Source: Chloroflexota bacterium (GTDB lineage Bacteria > Chloroflexota > Limnocylindria > Limnocylindrales > CSP1-4). Taken from it: DNA of 64,000 nucleotides. The notes under the pieces were generated by a model. That model did not search any database, was not told the DNA's origin, and saw only the letters and a list, made by a program, of their open reading frames with translations. Both the position numbers and the translations under genes were made by a program. This document shows positions 25,166 to 38,655 of this stretch, piece by piece. The stretch lies in the NCBI GenBank assembly GCA_021787395.1, contig JAJYLZ010000004.1, forward strand, positions 54,180-118,179, given 5' to 3'. Within the stretch, counting starts at the first letter, position 1. Every line of letters starts with the position of its first letter.

Positions 25166-25980
25166 GACATTGCGTTGCGCGGCGGCCGCCTCGCGGCTGG
25201 CGCTGCCGGCGGTGGTCGACGCGCAGGCTCGCGGGGGGCAGGGGTCGACGGGGTTGAGTCGGCCAGGACCAGCCGCTCCCGGACGAGGCGCTCCACCTGC
25301 AGCGGCGTCCCGCCGACCGCCTCGCCGAGCGCGGCCAGCGCCTCGTCTGGCCGCCCGACGCCGCGGGCCGGATCGTGGAGGAGCGTCATGCGGACGGTGG
25401 CCCGGTCTCCGGCCGGGGGCGACACCTCGATCGAGGCCAGGAAGGGTCGCAGGTCGTAGTCCACGGTGCCCTCGCCCTTGCGCCGCTCCCGGGGCAGCGC
25501 GCGAGCGTCGAGGAGGGTCGCGGCGGCGGCTCCGAGACGGTCGGCCTGGGCAGTCATGACCTCCGCGCGGTAGACGGAGGCGGCCACTCGCCCGGGCAGC
25601 GGCGGCTCGCCGAGCCAGACGTCGTAGATATCCGTGAGGGCATAGCCGTCGGGCAGGCAGGCCTCGAGCGCCTCGCGTGCACGCCAACGCGGGACTCGAT
25701 CCACGAGCCAGGTGTCGATCAGCTCCGCCTCCCCGGGGATCCCGTTCGAGAGCGGGGCGGCGATCGCCAGACGGGCTCGCGGCCGCTCGGCATCGAGTCC
25801 GGCCACCGGGAGGCCGGAGGCGACCATGGCCGCCTCCCAGTCCGCCAGCTGCTCGCGCTGCGTCCGCTCCGCGGGCAGCGCCGCTCGGCTGACCACGAGG
25901 CGCCAGCGCTGGACTGCCTCGCGGGCGACGTTAGTCCCAGTGCCGGGCGCTCGTTCGGGGGGTTCGGGGCGGGTCTGCAC
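25153..25980 (-). CDS. DUF2344 / radical-SAM-linked protein (TIGR03936 family)
   Basis: 275 residues from a GTG at 25980 (no ATG in the right place, no Shine-Dalgarno). QRWRLVVSRAALPAERTQ, RPRARLAIAAPLSNGIPGEAELIDTWL (here cut: ARLAIAAPLSNGIPGEAELI) and LPDGYALTDIYDVWLGEPPLP match the family that usually sits beside radical SAM genes and directly upstream of rplU-rpmA. The family is proposed to assist a B12-dependent radical SAM enzyme; no such enzyme is in the window. The last codons coincide with the element's target-site repeat. Confidence 0.75.
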   Translation of the reverse strand: MQTRPEPPERAPGTGTNVAREAVQRWRLVVSRAALPAERTQREQLADWEAAMVASGLPVAGLDAERPRARLAIAAPLSNGIPGEAELIDTWLVDRVPRWRAREALEACLPDGYALTDIYDVWLGEPPLPGRVAASVYRAEVMTAQADRLGAAAATLLDARALPRERRKGEGTVDYDLRPFLASIEVSPPAGDRATVRMTLLHDPARGVGRPDEALAALGEAVGGTPLQVERLVRERLVLADSTPSTPAPREPARRPPPAAPAARRPPRNAMSGGR

Positions 25981-26109
25981 GCGTGTTAGTCTGCGCCCCG
26001 ATGGACTCGGCCGTCCCGCGACATCGCCTCGCCCATGCTCGGAGCCGAACGGCCGCAGACCACCGCCAGTCCGCCGCGGGCTGATCCGCAGGCGGGGAGG
26101 AACCGGCAC

Positions 26110-26829
26110 GTGAGCGTCTCGGACCCGTACAAGGTCCTCCAGGTCGATCCGGACGCGGACCGCGAGGTCATCGAGGCCGCCTACCGCCGACTGGCGCGCA
26201 TGTACCACCCGGACGTCTCGTCCCACCCCGACTCCACGCAGCTGATGATCGCCATCAACCAGGCGTGGGAGCAGCTTCGGGACCCCGTCAGGCGGGCGGC
26301 CCTGGACCGAGCGCGCAAGCGCACCGCGGGCAACGCCGCGTGGGCCGCCGCCACGGCTGCGCACGCACGCGCGGCCTCTGCCTCGACGCCGAGGCAGGCG
26401 TCCGCCGAGCCCGGCCACACGCCCCCCGCCGGGCAGGCAGGAGCCCGGGACTGGTCGTTCGGGTCGATGAGCGATCCGGCCTTCGGAACGCCGAACATGA
26501 CCAGCGCCTCGGGCCTGCCCGGCTGGGAGACGAGCCGCGTGCCGATCGGCGGCTTCGCGTCCGGCGCGTCCAGCCGACCCGACGGGGAGGGTGCCGCGGG
26601 ACCGCCGCCGGGCCACCCCTCCGGCAGCGTCCTCAACTTCGGCCGGTTCGCGGGCTGGTCGCTGGGCGAGATCGCCCGGTTCGAGATCGAGTACCTCGAG
26701 TGGCTGGACCGGGTGCCCATCGGGCGCGTCTACCAGGGCGAGATCGACGAGCTGCTGCGAGCACGAGGGCGACGCTCCGCGCCCGGCGACCCCGACCAGG
26801 GGCGGGGCGGCCCGTTCCGCCGGCGCTGA
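26110..26829 (+). CDS. J-domain protein with C-terminal ExoX-like module
   Basis: 239 residues from GTG with GGGAGGA upstream; longer starts lack one. Residues 3-65 are a J-domain (DPYKVLQVDPDADREVIEAA, with the HPD tripeptide in MYHPDVSSH) that would stimulate a DnaK ATPase. A ~110-residue Ala/Pro/Gly linker follows. The C-terminus (LNFGRFAGWSLGEIARFEIE, LEWLDRVPIGR) is the short module found at the end of ExoX-type and other DNA-related proteins. No Gly/Phe or zinc-finger region of DnaJ. Divergent from the DUF2344 gene. Confidence 0.8.
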   Translation: MSVSDPYKVLQVDPDADREVIEAAYRRLARMYHPDVSSHPDSTQLMIAINQAWEQLRDPVRRAALDRARKRTAGNAAWAAATAAHARAASASTPRQASAEPGHTPPAGQAGARDWSFGSMSDPAFGTPNMTSASGLPGWETSRVPIGGFASGASSRPDGEGAAGPPPGHPSGSVLNFGRFAGWSLGEIARFEIEYLEWLDRVPIGRVYQGEIDELLRARGRRSAPGDPDQGRGGPFRRR

Positions 26830-26847
26830 GCTAGGCGGAGGGCGTCG

Positions 26848-28008
26848 TCACCACTCCGCCCGCTGTTGGCGTATGTTGATGCTCTGGAGGACGCCCAGCC
26901 CGAGCGCGATGCTCACCAGCGAGGCGCCGCCGTGGCTGATGAACGGCAGCGGGATGCCGGTGACGGGCATGATCCCCACCACCATGCCCACGTTCACGAA
27001 CGTCTGGAACAGCAGCATCGACGCCACGCCCGCGCCGTAGAGCATCCCGAACGGGTCCTTCGAGCGCCACGCCGCCACCAGCACCCGCCACAGCAGCGCG
27101 ATGAACAGCAGGAACACGACCACCGAGCCGATGAACCCCAGCTCCTGGGCGAGCACGGCGAACACGAAGTCGCTCTCCTGCACGGGGAGGAACTGGCCCC
27201 GGCTCTGCGTCCCGTTCGTCAGGCCCACGCCGAGCGGCCCGCCCGCCCCCACGGCGATCTGCGCCTGCGTCACCTGCCAGGCGGCGCCCTGGGTGTCGGT
27301 GGACGGGTTGAGGAAGGTCAGGATCCGCTGGCGCTGGTAGTCCTGGAGGACGTAGGTCCACACCAGCGGGATGGCGCCGAGGACGGCCATCACGCCGGCG
27401 ATCAGCCACTTCAGGCTGGCGCCCGACATGAACAGCATCCCGGCCAGGATCGCCAGCAGGCACAGGGACGTGCCGAGGTCGGGCTGCATCATCACCAGGA
27501 CCCAGGGCGGCACGATCAGCAGCACGGCCCCCAGGATGGAGCCGAGCGAGCCCAGCCGGCCCTCGCGATTGCCGAGGTAGGTTGCGAGCACCCCGATCAT
27601 CAGGATCTTGGCCAGCTCGGAGAACTGGAAGGTGAACGGGCCGAACGCGATCCAGCGGGCGGAGCCGCCGACCCCGGTGCCGACGCCCAGCGTGAGCACC
27701 AGCAGGCCAACGTTCAGCCCGTAGAGCGGCCAGGTGAACGTCTTGATCCAGGAGTAGTCGAACGCCGTCGCCGCCAGGAACACGACGATGGCGAGCGCCG
27801 ACCAGATCAGGGCGCGCTGGAACACGCCGCCGCTGGTGAGGGCCGCCTCGCCCGACTCGACGGTGTTCACGTAGGCCATCACCAGCCCGACCGCTCCGAG
27901 CAGCGCGGCATAGGTGGTGAGCTGCAGGTCGTACGCGCGCCAGACCGCGCCCACGGTCCGGCTGGACACATCGGCGAAGCGGCCCGGCTCGGCCCGCATC
28001 ACGCGCAT
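26848..28008 (-). CDS. rodA: Rod-shape glycosyltransferase RodA (SEDS family)
   Basis: 386 residues, about ten helices. SEDS motifs: GSARWIAFGPFTFQFSELAK (catalytic-region loops), VLMMQPDLGTSLCLL and PVTGIPLPFISHGG near the C-terminus. It polymerises lipid II for lateral wall growth together with the PBP2 encoded immediately upstream (TAGATG junction). Last gene of the mreD-mrdA-rodA operon; convergent with the J-domain gene. Confidence 0.95.
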   Translation of the reverse strand: MRVMRAEPGRFADVSSRTVGAVWRAYDLQLTTYAALLGAVGLVMAYVNTVESGEAALTSGGVFQRALIWSALAIVVFLAATAFDYSWIKTFTWPLYGLNVGLLVLTLGVGTGVGGSARWIAFGPFTFQFSELAKILMIGVLATYLGNREGRLGSLGSILGAVLLIVPPWVLVMMQPDLGTSLCLLAILAGMLFMSGASLKWLIAGVMAVLGAIPLVWTYVLQDYQRQRILTFLNPSTDTQGAAWQVTQAQIAVGAGGPLGVGLTNGTQSRGQFLPVQESDFVFAVLAQELGFIGSVVVFLLFIALLWRVLVAAWRSKDPFGMLYGAGVASMLLFQTFVNVGMVVGIMPVTGIPLPFISHGGASLVSIALGLGVLQSINIRQQRAEW

Positions 28009-29913
28009 CTAGCCGCCCTGCCCAGCGAAGTTGCCCTTCTGCATCAGCTGGGGCAACAGGTAGTTGTGCTTGATGTGGAAGTGGAGCTGCAGGAAGTCCT
28101 TGGCGATCTCGGTGGCCGCGTTGCCGATCGTCTGGGCCGAATAGGCGAACGCCAGGAACATCAGCTGCGAGTTGGTCTGGGTGAAGTCCTTGGAGGTGGG
28201 GTCCTTGTTCACCCAGCCGACGAACCAGGAGTGGTAGGGCAGGCGGCCGAGCTTGTCCTTGACGCCGAACTCGGCGGTGCCGGACTTGCCGGCCACGGCA
28301 ATGGGCATGTCCACGAGGTTGTACGTGTGCCGGATGAGCACCGAGTTGCGGGCGGCGACGCGCATGGCCCGGAGGTTCGCGGCTGAGACCGGCACGTTTC
28401 GGACGAGGTCCGGCTGGAAGGACTGGATCACGTTGCCGTCTGGACCGGTCACGGTCTCGACCAGCTGGGGGCGGTAGAGCTTGCCGCCGTTGGCCAGGGC
28501 CGCGTACGCGGTGATCAGCTGGATCGGGGTGACGGCGACGTAGCCCTGGCCGATGCCCGCCCAGGCGGTGTCGCCTGCGTACATCGGCTGCCCGAAGTTG
28601 GCCACCTTCCACTCGTTCGAGGGGATGATCCCGGCCGCCTCGGCCGGCAGGTCGATCCCTGTCGGCTGGCCGAAGCCGAACGCGTGCGCGTAGTAGGCGA
28701 GGCGGTCCGCGCCGAGCATCGTCGCGACCTGGTAGAAGAACGTGTCGGACGAGTTCCCGAAGCCGCAGTTGATGTCGCACATCCCCCAGCCGGCGTGGTT
28801 CCAGTCCCAGAACTTGGTGCCGGCGATCACGATGTACGGCTTGGTCGCGAGCTTCGAGGTCGGGGTGATCTTCTTGTCCTGCAGCCCGCCGCTCCCGGTG
28901 ACGAGCTTGAACGTCGAGCCGGGCGGGAACTGCGACTGGACGGCGTTGTCGATCAGTGGCTGGGTCGGGTCGGTGACCAGCTTCTGGAAGTCGGCCTGGG
29001 AGATGCCCTTGGCGAACAGGTTGTCGTCGTAGGTCGGCATGCTGACCATCGCCAGGATCTCGCCCGTCTGCGGGTTCATGACGATGAACACGCCCCGCTT
29101 GAGGTCGGCCGCCTTCATGCCCCACAGGAGTGCCTCTTGGGCCTCCTTCTGCACCGTGGTGTCGATGGTGAGCGTGAGCGAGGCGCCGGGGACCGGCTGC
29201 TGGACGGTCTTCAGGACCTGGATGTCCTTGCCCGTCGCGTCGCGCTCGACCAGGTTCTCGCCGTAGGTGCCGCGCAGCGTGGACTCGAAGGTGGCCTCGA
29301 GCCCGGCCACGCCGATCGAGTCGTCGGGCAGGTAGCCGGAGGCCTGCAGCTGGGCGTACTGCGCGGCGTCGATCGGCCCCGTGTAGCCAAGGATGTGGGA
29401 CATCAGCGTGCCGGTGGTGTAGTCCCGGCGGCTCTCGATGACGACCGAGACGCCCGGCAGCTGCGCGGCCGACTCGGACACGACGTCGGCGGTGTCCTTC
29501 GGGACGTCCTGCTTGATCCGGACGGGGTCGAAGCGCGAGCCCGTCGCGCTGTCGACGGTGGCCAGGATGTCGGCCGGCTGCATGTTGAGGATCGCTCCGA
29601 GGCGAGCGGCCACAGCGTCCCGCTGGTCGTACGGGAGGTCGGCGGGCGTGATCTTGACCGAATACGTCGCCACGTTGGTCACCAGCGGCCGACCCTTCCG
29701 GTCGTAGATCAGGCCACGGGGGGCGGGGATCGCGACGGTGACCGTGCTGTTGGCCTCGGCCTGCGCGGCATAGGTGCGGCCGTTCGTGATCTGCAGGTAG
29801 CCGAGGCGCAGGGTGAGCAGGCTGAACACCAGCACCGTCACAAGCCCGAAGGCAACGAACCGGATCGGGCGGCGATCTCGCTCGCGGTGCTGGAGCAGGT
29901 ACGGCTCGCTCAC
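28009..29913 (-). CDS. mrdA: Penicillin-binding protein 2 (elongasome transpeptidase)
   Basis: 634 residues from GTG in a GTGA overlap with mreD (a TTG 3 bp upstream is possible). N-terminal membrane anchor ~20-42, PBP dimerisation domain from ~60 (PAPRGLIYDRKGRPL), transpeptidase domain from ~270 with the active-site SxxK in PPGSTFK, SxD in NSSDTFF, and KSGTAE. It crosslinks new peptidoglycan and partners RodA. The length and motifs are complete. Confidence 0.95.
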   Translation of the reverse strand: MSEPYLLQHRERDRRPIRFVAFGLVTVLVFSLLTLRLGYLQITNGRTYAAQAEANSTVTVAIPAPRGLIYDRKGRPLVTNVATYSVKITPADLPYDQRDAVAARLGAILNMQPADILATVDSATGSRFDPVRIKQDVPKDTADVVSESAAQLPGVSVVIESRRDYTTGTLMSHILGYTGPIDAAQYAQLQASGYLPDDSIGVAGLEATFESTLRGTYGENLVERDATGKDIQVLKTVQQPVPGASLTLTIDTTVQKEAQEALLWGMKAADLKRGVFIVMNPQTGEILAMVSMPTYDDNLFAKGISQADFQKLVTDPTQPLIDNAVQSQFPPGSTFKLVTGSGGLQDKKITPTSKLATKPYIVIAGTKFWDWNHAGWGMCDINCGFGNSSDTFFYQVATMLGADRLAYYAHAFGFGQPTGIDLPAEAAGIIPSNEWKVANFGQPMYAGDTAWAGIGQGYVAVTPIQLITAYAALANGGKLYRPQLVETVTGPDGNVIQSFQPDLVRNVPVSAANLRAMRVAARNSVLIRHTYNLVDMPIAVAGKSGTAEFGVKDKLGRLPYHSWFVGWVNKDPTSKDFTQTNSQLMFLAFAYSAQTIGNAATEIAKDFLQLHFHIKHNYLLPQLMQKGNFAGQGG

Positions 29914-30410
29914 CAATCCAGGCGCTCCGAATCGGGGCGGCGCATCACGACCGTGACCGCCAGCGGCCCGACGAGCGCCGCCAGCACCGTGGAGTAGATC
30001 GCGGAGGGCAGGACGAAGTCGGTGGCGCCGTCCGGCACGTGCGCACCATTGAGCATCGAAGTCACGAGCAGCAGCAGCATCGAGTAGACCAGGCTGGCGA
30101 CCGCGGTCGCCGCCACAGGGGCGACGATCCGGGCGCGGCGGAGGGCAGTCCCGACGATGGACGCCACCCCGATGGCGATCAACAGGCTGAAGGCGGAGGC
30201 GCCGAGCGGACGCTGGCTGAGGGTGTCCAGGGCCAGCCCACCCACGAACGCCCAGGTGAGACCGGCCTCGAGGCCACCCACGACGGTCCAGATGGCCCCG
30301 AACACGAGGACGGGCTGAAGCGCTGCGTCCCCGATCTGGATGTACGGGACGATGGTGAATTCAGCGAGCGCGGCCGCCACGGCGAGCGCCGCGGCGATGA
30401 TGAGTTGCAT
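29910..30410 (-). CDS. mreD: Rod-shape protein MreD
   Basis: 166 residues, five to six helices, starting MQLIIAAALAVAAALAEF with the family-typical LGGLALD region (GGLALDTLSQRPLGASAF) near residue 60. mreB and mreC, usually just upstream, are missing: the upstream genes are parS-parA on the other strand. The ATG has no close Shine-Dalgarno, and an upstream in-frame ATG (30554) would add an improbable basic tail. Transcribed from the promoter at 30501-30529. Confidence 0.85.
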   Translation of the reverse strand: MQLIIAAALAVAAALAEFTIVPYIQIGDAALQPVLVFGAIWTVVGGLEAGLTWAFVGGLALDTLSQRPLGASAFSLLIAIGVASIVGTALRRARIVAPVAATAVASLVYSMLLLLVTSMLNGAHVPDGATDFVLPSAIYSTVLAALVGPLAVTVVMRRPDSERLDW

Positions 30411-30500
30411 ATTGGCGGTCGAACCTCGGCTGACGGGCCGACGGTCGGGTGCAGGCGATGGCGACCGCGACGACGGAATGGCAGCGTGGAGCTCTGTCGG

Positions 30501-30536
30501 AGTATCCCACGCCCCTCCCCGCGCGGCAATTGCCGC
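30501..30536 (-). promoter_or_regulatory. Promoter of mreD-mrdA-rodA with a palindrome over the -35
   Basis: On the minus strand TTGCCG (30529-30524), 17-bp spacer, GATACT (30506-30501). The start would lie near 30494, giving an ~84-nt leader. The -35 is inside a perfect 14-bp palindrome GCGGCAATTGCCGC (30523-30536), a possible operator. Confidence 0.6.
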
Positions 30537-30770
30537 AGGGTGAAGAACTCCCAACGTTAGGGCCGCGGAACGACGGGCCGTGCTCGGGGCGGCGCGCCGG
30601 GCCTATGTGCCGAGGGCGATCCCACAGGCTGGCGGGTCTCGCCACAGGCAGGCCGCCGCAAGGCTCGGGAGCGCCTTGCCACTCGCTCACGGACTGCCGC
30701 CCACTCGGCCGGCCGCGGCTCGGGAGCGCAGCTCACAGCCCGCACGAGGAGACCGGCTCGGGGCCGGAAT
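30537..30770. other. Gene-free stretch between the mreD and parA promoters
   Basis: Together with the flanking promoter and parS elements this makes a ~515-bp gap between mreD and parA. I see no gene, tRNA or repeat in this part; the sequence is very GC-rich. Confidence 0.4.
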
Positions 30771-30786
30771 TGTTTCACGTGCAACA
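30771..30786. promoter_or_regulatory. parS centromere site
   Basis: TGTTTCACGTGCAACA differs at one position from the bacterial parS consensus TGTTTCACGTGAAACA. It lies ~140 bp upstream of parA. ParB loads here and spreads to form the segregation complex. No second copy found in the window. Confidence 0.85.
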
Positions 30787-30884
30787 CCGCGACGGCGGTT
30801 CCGGCGCCCGCTCGATGAGGCTCCGATAAGGGCCTCAGAGCATCATCCGGCCCAGCCCGCCGAAGCCGGTCGAGAGCGCTCCGA

Positions 30885-30893
30885 TGCTAGAAT
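30885..30893 (+). promoter_or_regulatory. Extended -10 promoter of the par-gyr operon
   Basis: TGCTAGAAT is a TGN-extended -10 (TAGAAT at 30888-30893); no good -35. Transcription would start near 30900, leaving a ~28-nt leader with the AGGGAGG that precedes the parA GTG. Confidence 0.6.
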
Positions 30894-30927
30894 TCTGGGG
30901 TCGATCATGATCGTTCAGGGAGGTTGC

Positions 30928-31748
30928 GTGGGCCAGACGATCGCCTGTACCAATCAGAAGGGCGGCGTCGGGAAGACCACCACGGTGGTGAACCTCGCAA
31001 CCTACTTGGCCCTCCTCGGTGACCGCGTCCTCGTCATCGACCTCGACCCCCAGGGCAATGCCACCAGCGGATTCGGCGTCGCCCGGTCCTCCCTCACCGG
31101 CTCCGTCTACGACGCGCTCGTGGACGGGCGGCCGCTCGCAGAGCTGCACGTCCCCACGCCGGTCGAGAACCTCCGCCTCGTGCCCTCGTCCATTGCCCTC
31201 GCTGGCCTTGAGATCGAGCTCGCCGACGAGGATGGCCGGGAGCGCCGGCTCGCCGAGGCGCTGCGCGACGAGGCGGACGCCTGGGACTGGGTGTTCGTCG
31301 ACTGCCCGCCGTCACTCGGCCTGCTGACCGTCAACGCCCTCACCGGCGTCCGACAGGTCATGGTCCCGATCCAGTGCGAGTACTACGCGCTCGAGGGCCT
31401 GACGCAGCTGATCGCCACGATCAACCTCGTCCGCGACCACCTCAATCCGGACCTCGCCATCGCGGGCGTGGTGCTCACGATGTTCGATGCCCGTACCAAC
31501 CTCTCCACCGAAGTCGCCGAGGAGGTCCGCCGACACCTCCGCGACGCGGTGTTCGGCACCGTCATCCCGCGCAGCGTCCGCCTGTCGGAGGCCCCCAGCC
31601 ACGGCCTCCCGATCGCGCTCTACCGCCCCGACTCGAAGGGCGCCGAGGCGTATGCGAGCCTCGCCGACGAGCTCCGTGCCCGGCAGTCAACCGGAGCGAA
31701 CCTGCCGCCGGCCCGCCCGTCGGACGGCGTCGCCACCGGGGCCGTCGC

Positions 31749-31752
<4 letters not shown>
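30928..31752 (+). CDS. parA: Chromosome-partitioning ATPase ParA
   Basis: 274 residues from GTG with AGGGAGG just upstream; an ATG at 30907 is possible. Deviant Walker A KGGVGKTTT near the N-terminus, switch motif VIDLDPQGNATSGFG and DCPPSLGLLTVNAL are those of chromosomal ParA/Soj. ATP-bound ParA coats the nucleoid and moves ParB-parS complexes. Overlaps parB by 4 bp. Confidence 0.95.
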
Positions 31753-35077
<3,325 letters not shown>

Positions 35078-35081
<4 letters not shown>

Positions 35082-36058
35082 CCCCGGCACCGATGGCGAG
35101 CCACGCCACCCAGCGCACCCACGGCTTCGTGGCCGGGCATCTGGACGCCGCCGTCGCGCTCGGCCGCCGGGCGGGCGAGGCGTCGCAGGATCCCGCGGGC
35201 ATTGCCGTCGCGCTCCTCGGGGGCCTGCCCGAGCTCGCGGACGCCGAGTACCTCGAGTCCCAGCGGCGTCTCGCGCCCGGGATCGGGGAGCTGCTCGGCG
35301 TCCGGAACCCGCTCCTCGCAGCGGTGACGCGGGGCCTCCGCGCGGCGACCCGAGACGACCGGCCGGGAACCCTGCTGGACATCGCGGACCACCTGCAGCG
35401 GCAGCGGCCGCTGGAGCTGCACTGGCTGGCCAACGACCTGCTCGACCGGGCGATCGGCCACGAGCCGGAGCGGGCCTGGCAGCTCGTGCGGCGCGAGGCC
35501 AGGACGGCCGGGGACTGGATCACCGTGGACAGCCTCGCGCATGTGGCCGGTCGCGGCATCCTCGCGGAGCCCTATCGCTGGGCCGAGCTGGAGCAGCTGG
35601 TCTACTCGCCCTCCCGCTGGGAGCGCCGCCTCGCCGGCTCGACGGTGGCTACCATCCCGTTCGTGGACCGCACGGCCGGGCGGACGCCGGAGATCGCCCG
35701 CCGCGGCCTCGGCATCGTGGGCGACCTGATCGGAGACCGGGAGCCCGACGTCGCGAAGAGCCTGTCGTGGGCGCTGCGCAACCTGCTGGCGGTCGACCCG
35801 GCCGCCGTCACCGCCTTCCTCGAGCGCGAGGCCGCGCACGCGGCCCGGCACGAGGACGGCCACCGCGCGTGGGTGATCCGCGACACCTTCGAGAAGCTCC
35901 CGCCGGACACCGCCGCCAGGCTGCGGTCCGAGCTGGTCGCGGTGCGCCGCCGGCCGGGCGCGCCGTCCACCTCGCGCGCGTCGGCCGCCGCCGCGGCCTT
36001 CATCGGCCTGGGCGTGGACGTGCCGCCCGCCGAGCGCGTCACCGTCGACCGAACCTAG
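35078..36058 (+). CDS. AlkD-like DNA-alkylation-repair / HEAT-repeat protein
   Basis: 326 residues from GTG (ATG at 35093 is also possible). The body is a series of helical repeats; [45 protein letters not shown] and [17 protein letters not shown] fit the AlkD/DNA_alkylation superfamily, glycosylases that remove alkylated bases. The helical N-terminus is followed by these motifs at residues ~120-250. Placement among gyrase genes suggests a link to DNA maintenance, which is inference. Confidence 0.7.
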
Positions 36059-36087
36059 CCGCCTAGCAGACCGAGGAGAGCCCCCAC

Positions 36088-38655
36088 GTGACCGACGACC
36101 TGGGCGACGTCAAGGCCATCCGCATCGAGGACGAGATGCGCGTCTCGTACCTCGACTACGCGATGAGCGTCATCGTCGCGCGGGCCCTGCCGGACGTGCG
36201 CGACGGCCTCAAGCCGGTCCACCGCCGGATCCTGTACACGATGGGCGAGATGGGGCTCAGCTCGACGAGCTCCTACCGCAAGTGCGCGGCCATCGTCGGC
36301 GAGGTGATGGGCAAGTACCACCCGCACGGCGACGTCGCCCTCTACGACGCCCTCGTCCGCCTGGCGCAGGACTTCTCGATGCGCTACCCGCTGGTCGACG
36401 GCCAGGGCAACTTCGGCTCGGTCGACGGCGACTCGGCGGCGGCCATGCGCTACACCGAGGCCCGCCTGACGGCGATCTCGGCCGAGATGCTCGCGGACAT
36501 CGACAAGGACACGGTCGACTACACCGACAACTACGACGGCACCCAGAAGGAGCCGTCCGTCCTGCCCGCCAAGCTGCCCAACCTGCTGATCAACGGCTCG
36601 TCCGGCATCGCGGTGGGCATGGCCACCAACATCCCGCCCCACAACCTGGGCGAGGTCGCCGACGCCACGGTCGCCTACATCGACGACCCGTCGATCACCA
36701 ACGACGACCTGTGCAGGTTCGTCAAGGGCCCCGACTTCCCGACCGGCGCCTCGATCTTCCGCTACGAGACGCGGCGCAACTCGCTGACCGGCGAGAACGA
36801 GACCGTCGACGCCATCCGCGAGATGTACGCCCACGGCCACGGGCGGGTGGTCATGCGGGCGCAGGTGGCCTTCGAGGAGACCCGCCACGATCGCACCGCG
36901 ATCATCGTCACCGAGCTCCCGTACCAGGTCAACAAGGCCGCCCTGCTCGAGAAGATCGCCGAGCTGGTGAAGGACAAGCGGCTCGAGGGGATCAGCGACC
37001 TGCGCGACGAGTCCGATCGCGACGGGATGCGGATCTACATCGAGGTCAAGAAGGACGCCAACCCGCACAAGGTGCTGAACAACCTGTTCAAGCACACCCC
37101 GATGCAGTCGGCGTTCAACCTCAACATGCTCGCCCTGGTCGACGGCCAGCCCCAGACGCTGCCGCTCAAGAGCGTCATCGGGCACTACGTCGAGCACCGC
37201 CGGGAGATCGTGCGGCGGCGCACCGAGTACGACCTCGAGAAGGCGCGTGCTCGGGCGCACATCCTCGAGGGCCTCAAGATCGCCCTCGACAACCTCGACG
37301 AGGTGATCAAGACGATCCGCGAGTCGGCGGACGTCGAGACCGCGCGCTCGAACCTCATGAGCCGGTTCGGGCTGTCGGAGCTGCAGGCGCAGGCGATCCT
37401 GGACATGCGCCTGGCGCGGCTGGCCGCCCTCGAGCGCCAGAAGATCGAGGACGAGTACCTCGCGGTGATCCAGCTGATCGCCGAGCTCGAGGACATCCTG
37501 GCCAACCCCGCCCGCGTGCTCGCGATCATCAAGGACGAACTGGCCGAGCTCAAGCGCAAGTACTCGGGCGAGCGCCGGACGCGCGTCCAGGACGACTCCA
37601 GCCGCGAGATGACCGACGAGGACCTGATCGCCGACGAGGACGTCGTGGTGACGATCAGCCGCCGGGGCTACATCAAGCGCCAGCCCGTGGCCACCTATCG
37701 GCGCCAGCATCGCGGCGGCAAGGGGATCATCGGCCACGTCACCCGCGAGGAGGACGCGGTCGAGCACCTGCTGGCCGCGAACACCCACGACTGGGCGCTG
37801 TTCTTCACCAACCGCGGCCGGGTGTTCAGCGCCAAGGTGCACGCGATCCCGGACGCCTCGCGCCAGGCGAAGGGCATGGCGATCATCAACCTGCCGGGCG
37901 TCCAGGTGGAGTCGGGCGAGGTGCCGGTCGCCACGATCTGCCTGCCCGACTTCGCGCCGGGCCACCACCTGGTGCTGGCCACGCGCCGCGGGATCATCAA
38001 GAAGACCCCGCTGGAGCAGTTCGAGCGCGTCCGCTCCACCGGGATCCGCGCCATCACCATCGCCGACGGCGACGAGCTCGCCTGGGTGTCGGTCTCCTCG
38101 GGCCGCGACGACGTCATCATCGCCACGTCGATGGGCATGCTGGCCCGGTTCCACGAGGACGAGGTCCGGCCCATGGGCCGCGATGCGGCGGGCGTGATCG
38201 GGATCCGGCTGGCCCGCCAGGGCGACGCGGTGGTCTCGATGAGCGTGGTCGAGCCGGCGGCAGACCTGCTGGTCCTGACCGAGACGGGCTACGGCAAGCG
38301 CGTGCCGCTCAAGGAGTTCCGCGTCAAGCATCGCGGCGGCCAGGGCGTCAGGCTGATCGCCCTCGAGGGCCGCAAGACCGGCCAGGTGGCGGCGGTCCAG
38401 CAGGTCACCGAGGCCGACGAGGAGCTGATGCTCATCTCGTCCGGCGGCCAGGTCATCCGCACCGAGACCAACTCGATCAACCGCTACTCGGCCGCCGCCC
38501 GCGGCGTGATCGTCATGCGGCTGGGCGAGAGCGACACGGTGGCGGCCATCGCGGCCTTCCGGGCCGGGCTGGCAGACCGGGGTGCCATGGGCGACAATGG
38601 CGATCCCCGGGCCGACGGCGGTGCGCCCGACGAGCCGGGGAAGAGGCGCCCGTGA
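36088..38655 (+). CDS. gyrA: DNA gyrase subunit A
   Basis: 855 residues from GTG after GAGGAGAG. The active-site Tyr is ~residue 122 in [26 protein letters not shown] starts the winged-helix domain. The GyrA-box variant QHRGGKG (~residue 541) marks the C-terminal DNA-wrapping domain, so this is gyrase and not topoisomerase IV. The last ~30 residues are Asp/Gly/Pro-rich. Confidence 0.97.
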   Translation: MTDDLGDVKAIRIEDEMRVSYLDYAMSVIVARALPDVRDGLKPVHRRILYTMGEMGLSSTSSYRKCAAIVGEVMGKYHPHGDVALYDALVRLAQDFSMRYPLVDGQGNFGSVDGDSAAAMRYTEARLTAISAEMLADIDKDTVDYTDNYDGTQKEPSVLPAKLPNLLINGSSGIAVGMATNIPPHNLGEVADATVAYIDDPSITNDDLCRFVKGPDFPTGASIFRYETRRNSLTGENETVDAIREMYAHGHGRVVMRAQVAFEETRHDRTAIIVTELPYQVNKAALLEKIAELVKDKRLEGISDLRDESDRDGMRIYIEVKKDANPHKVLNNLFKHTPMQSAFNLNMLALVDGQPQTLPLKSVIGHYVEHRREIVRRRTEYDLEKARARAHILEGLKIALDNLDEVIKTIRESADVETARSNLMSRFGLSELQAQAILDMRLARLAALERQKIEDEYLAVIQLIAELEDILANPARVLAIIKDELAELKRKYSGERRTRVQDDSSREMTDEDLIADEDVVVTISRRGYIKRQPVATYRRQHRGGKGIIGHVTREEDAVEHLLAANTHDWALFFTNRGRVFSAKVHAIPDASRQAKGMAIINLPGVQVESGEVPVATICLPDFAPGHHLVLATRRGIIKKTPLEQFERVRSTGIRAITIADGDELAWVSVSSGRDDVIIATSMGMLARFHEDEVRPMGRDAAGVIGIRLARQGDAVVSMSVVEPAADLLVLTETGYGKRVPLKEFRVKHRGGQGVRLIALEGRKTGQVAAVQQVTEADEELMLISSGGQVIRTETNSINRYSAAARGVIVMRLGESDTVAAIAAFRAGLADRGAMGDNGDPRADGGAPDEPGKRRP

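Noticed and set aside
36055..38331. Very long open frame antisense to gyrA (and similar ones antisense to secA, MMPL and gyrB)
   Set aside because: They mirror the third-position GC bias of real genes; their products are His/Arg/Asp-rich and match no family, while the other strand encodes clear proteins.
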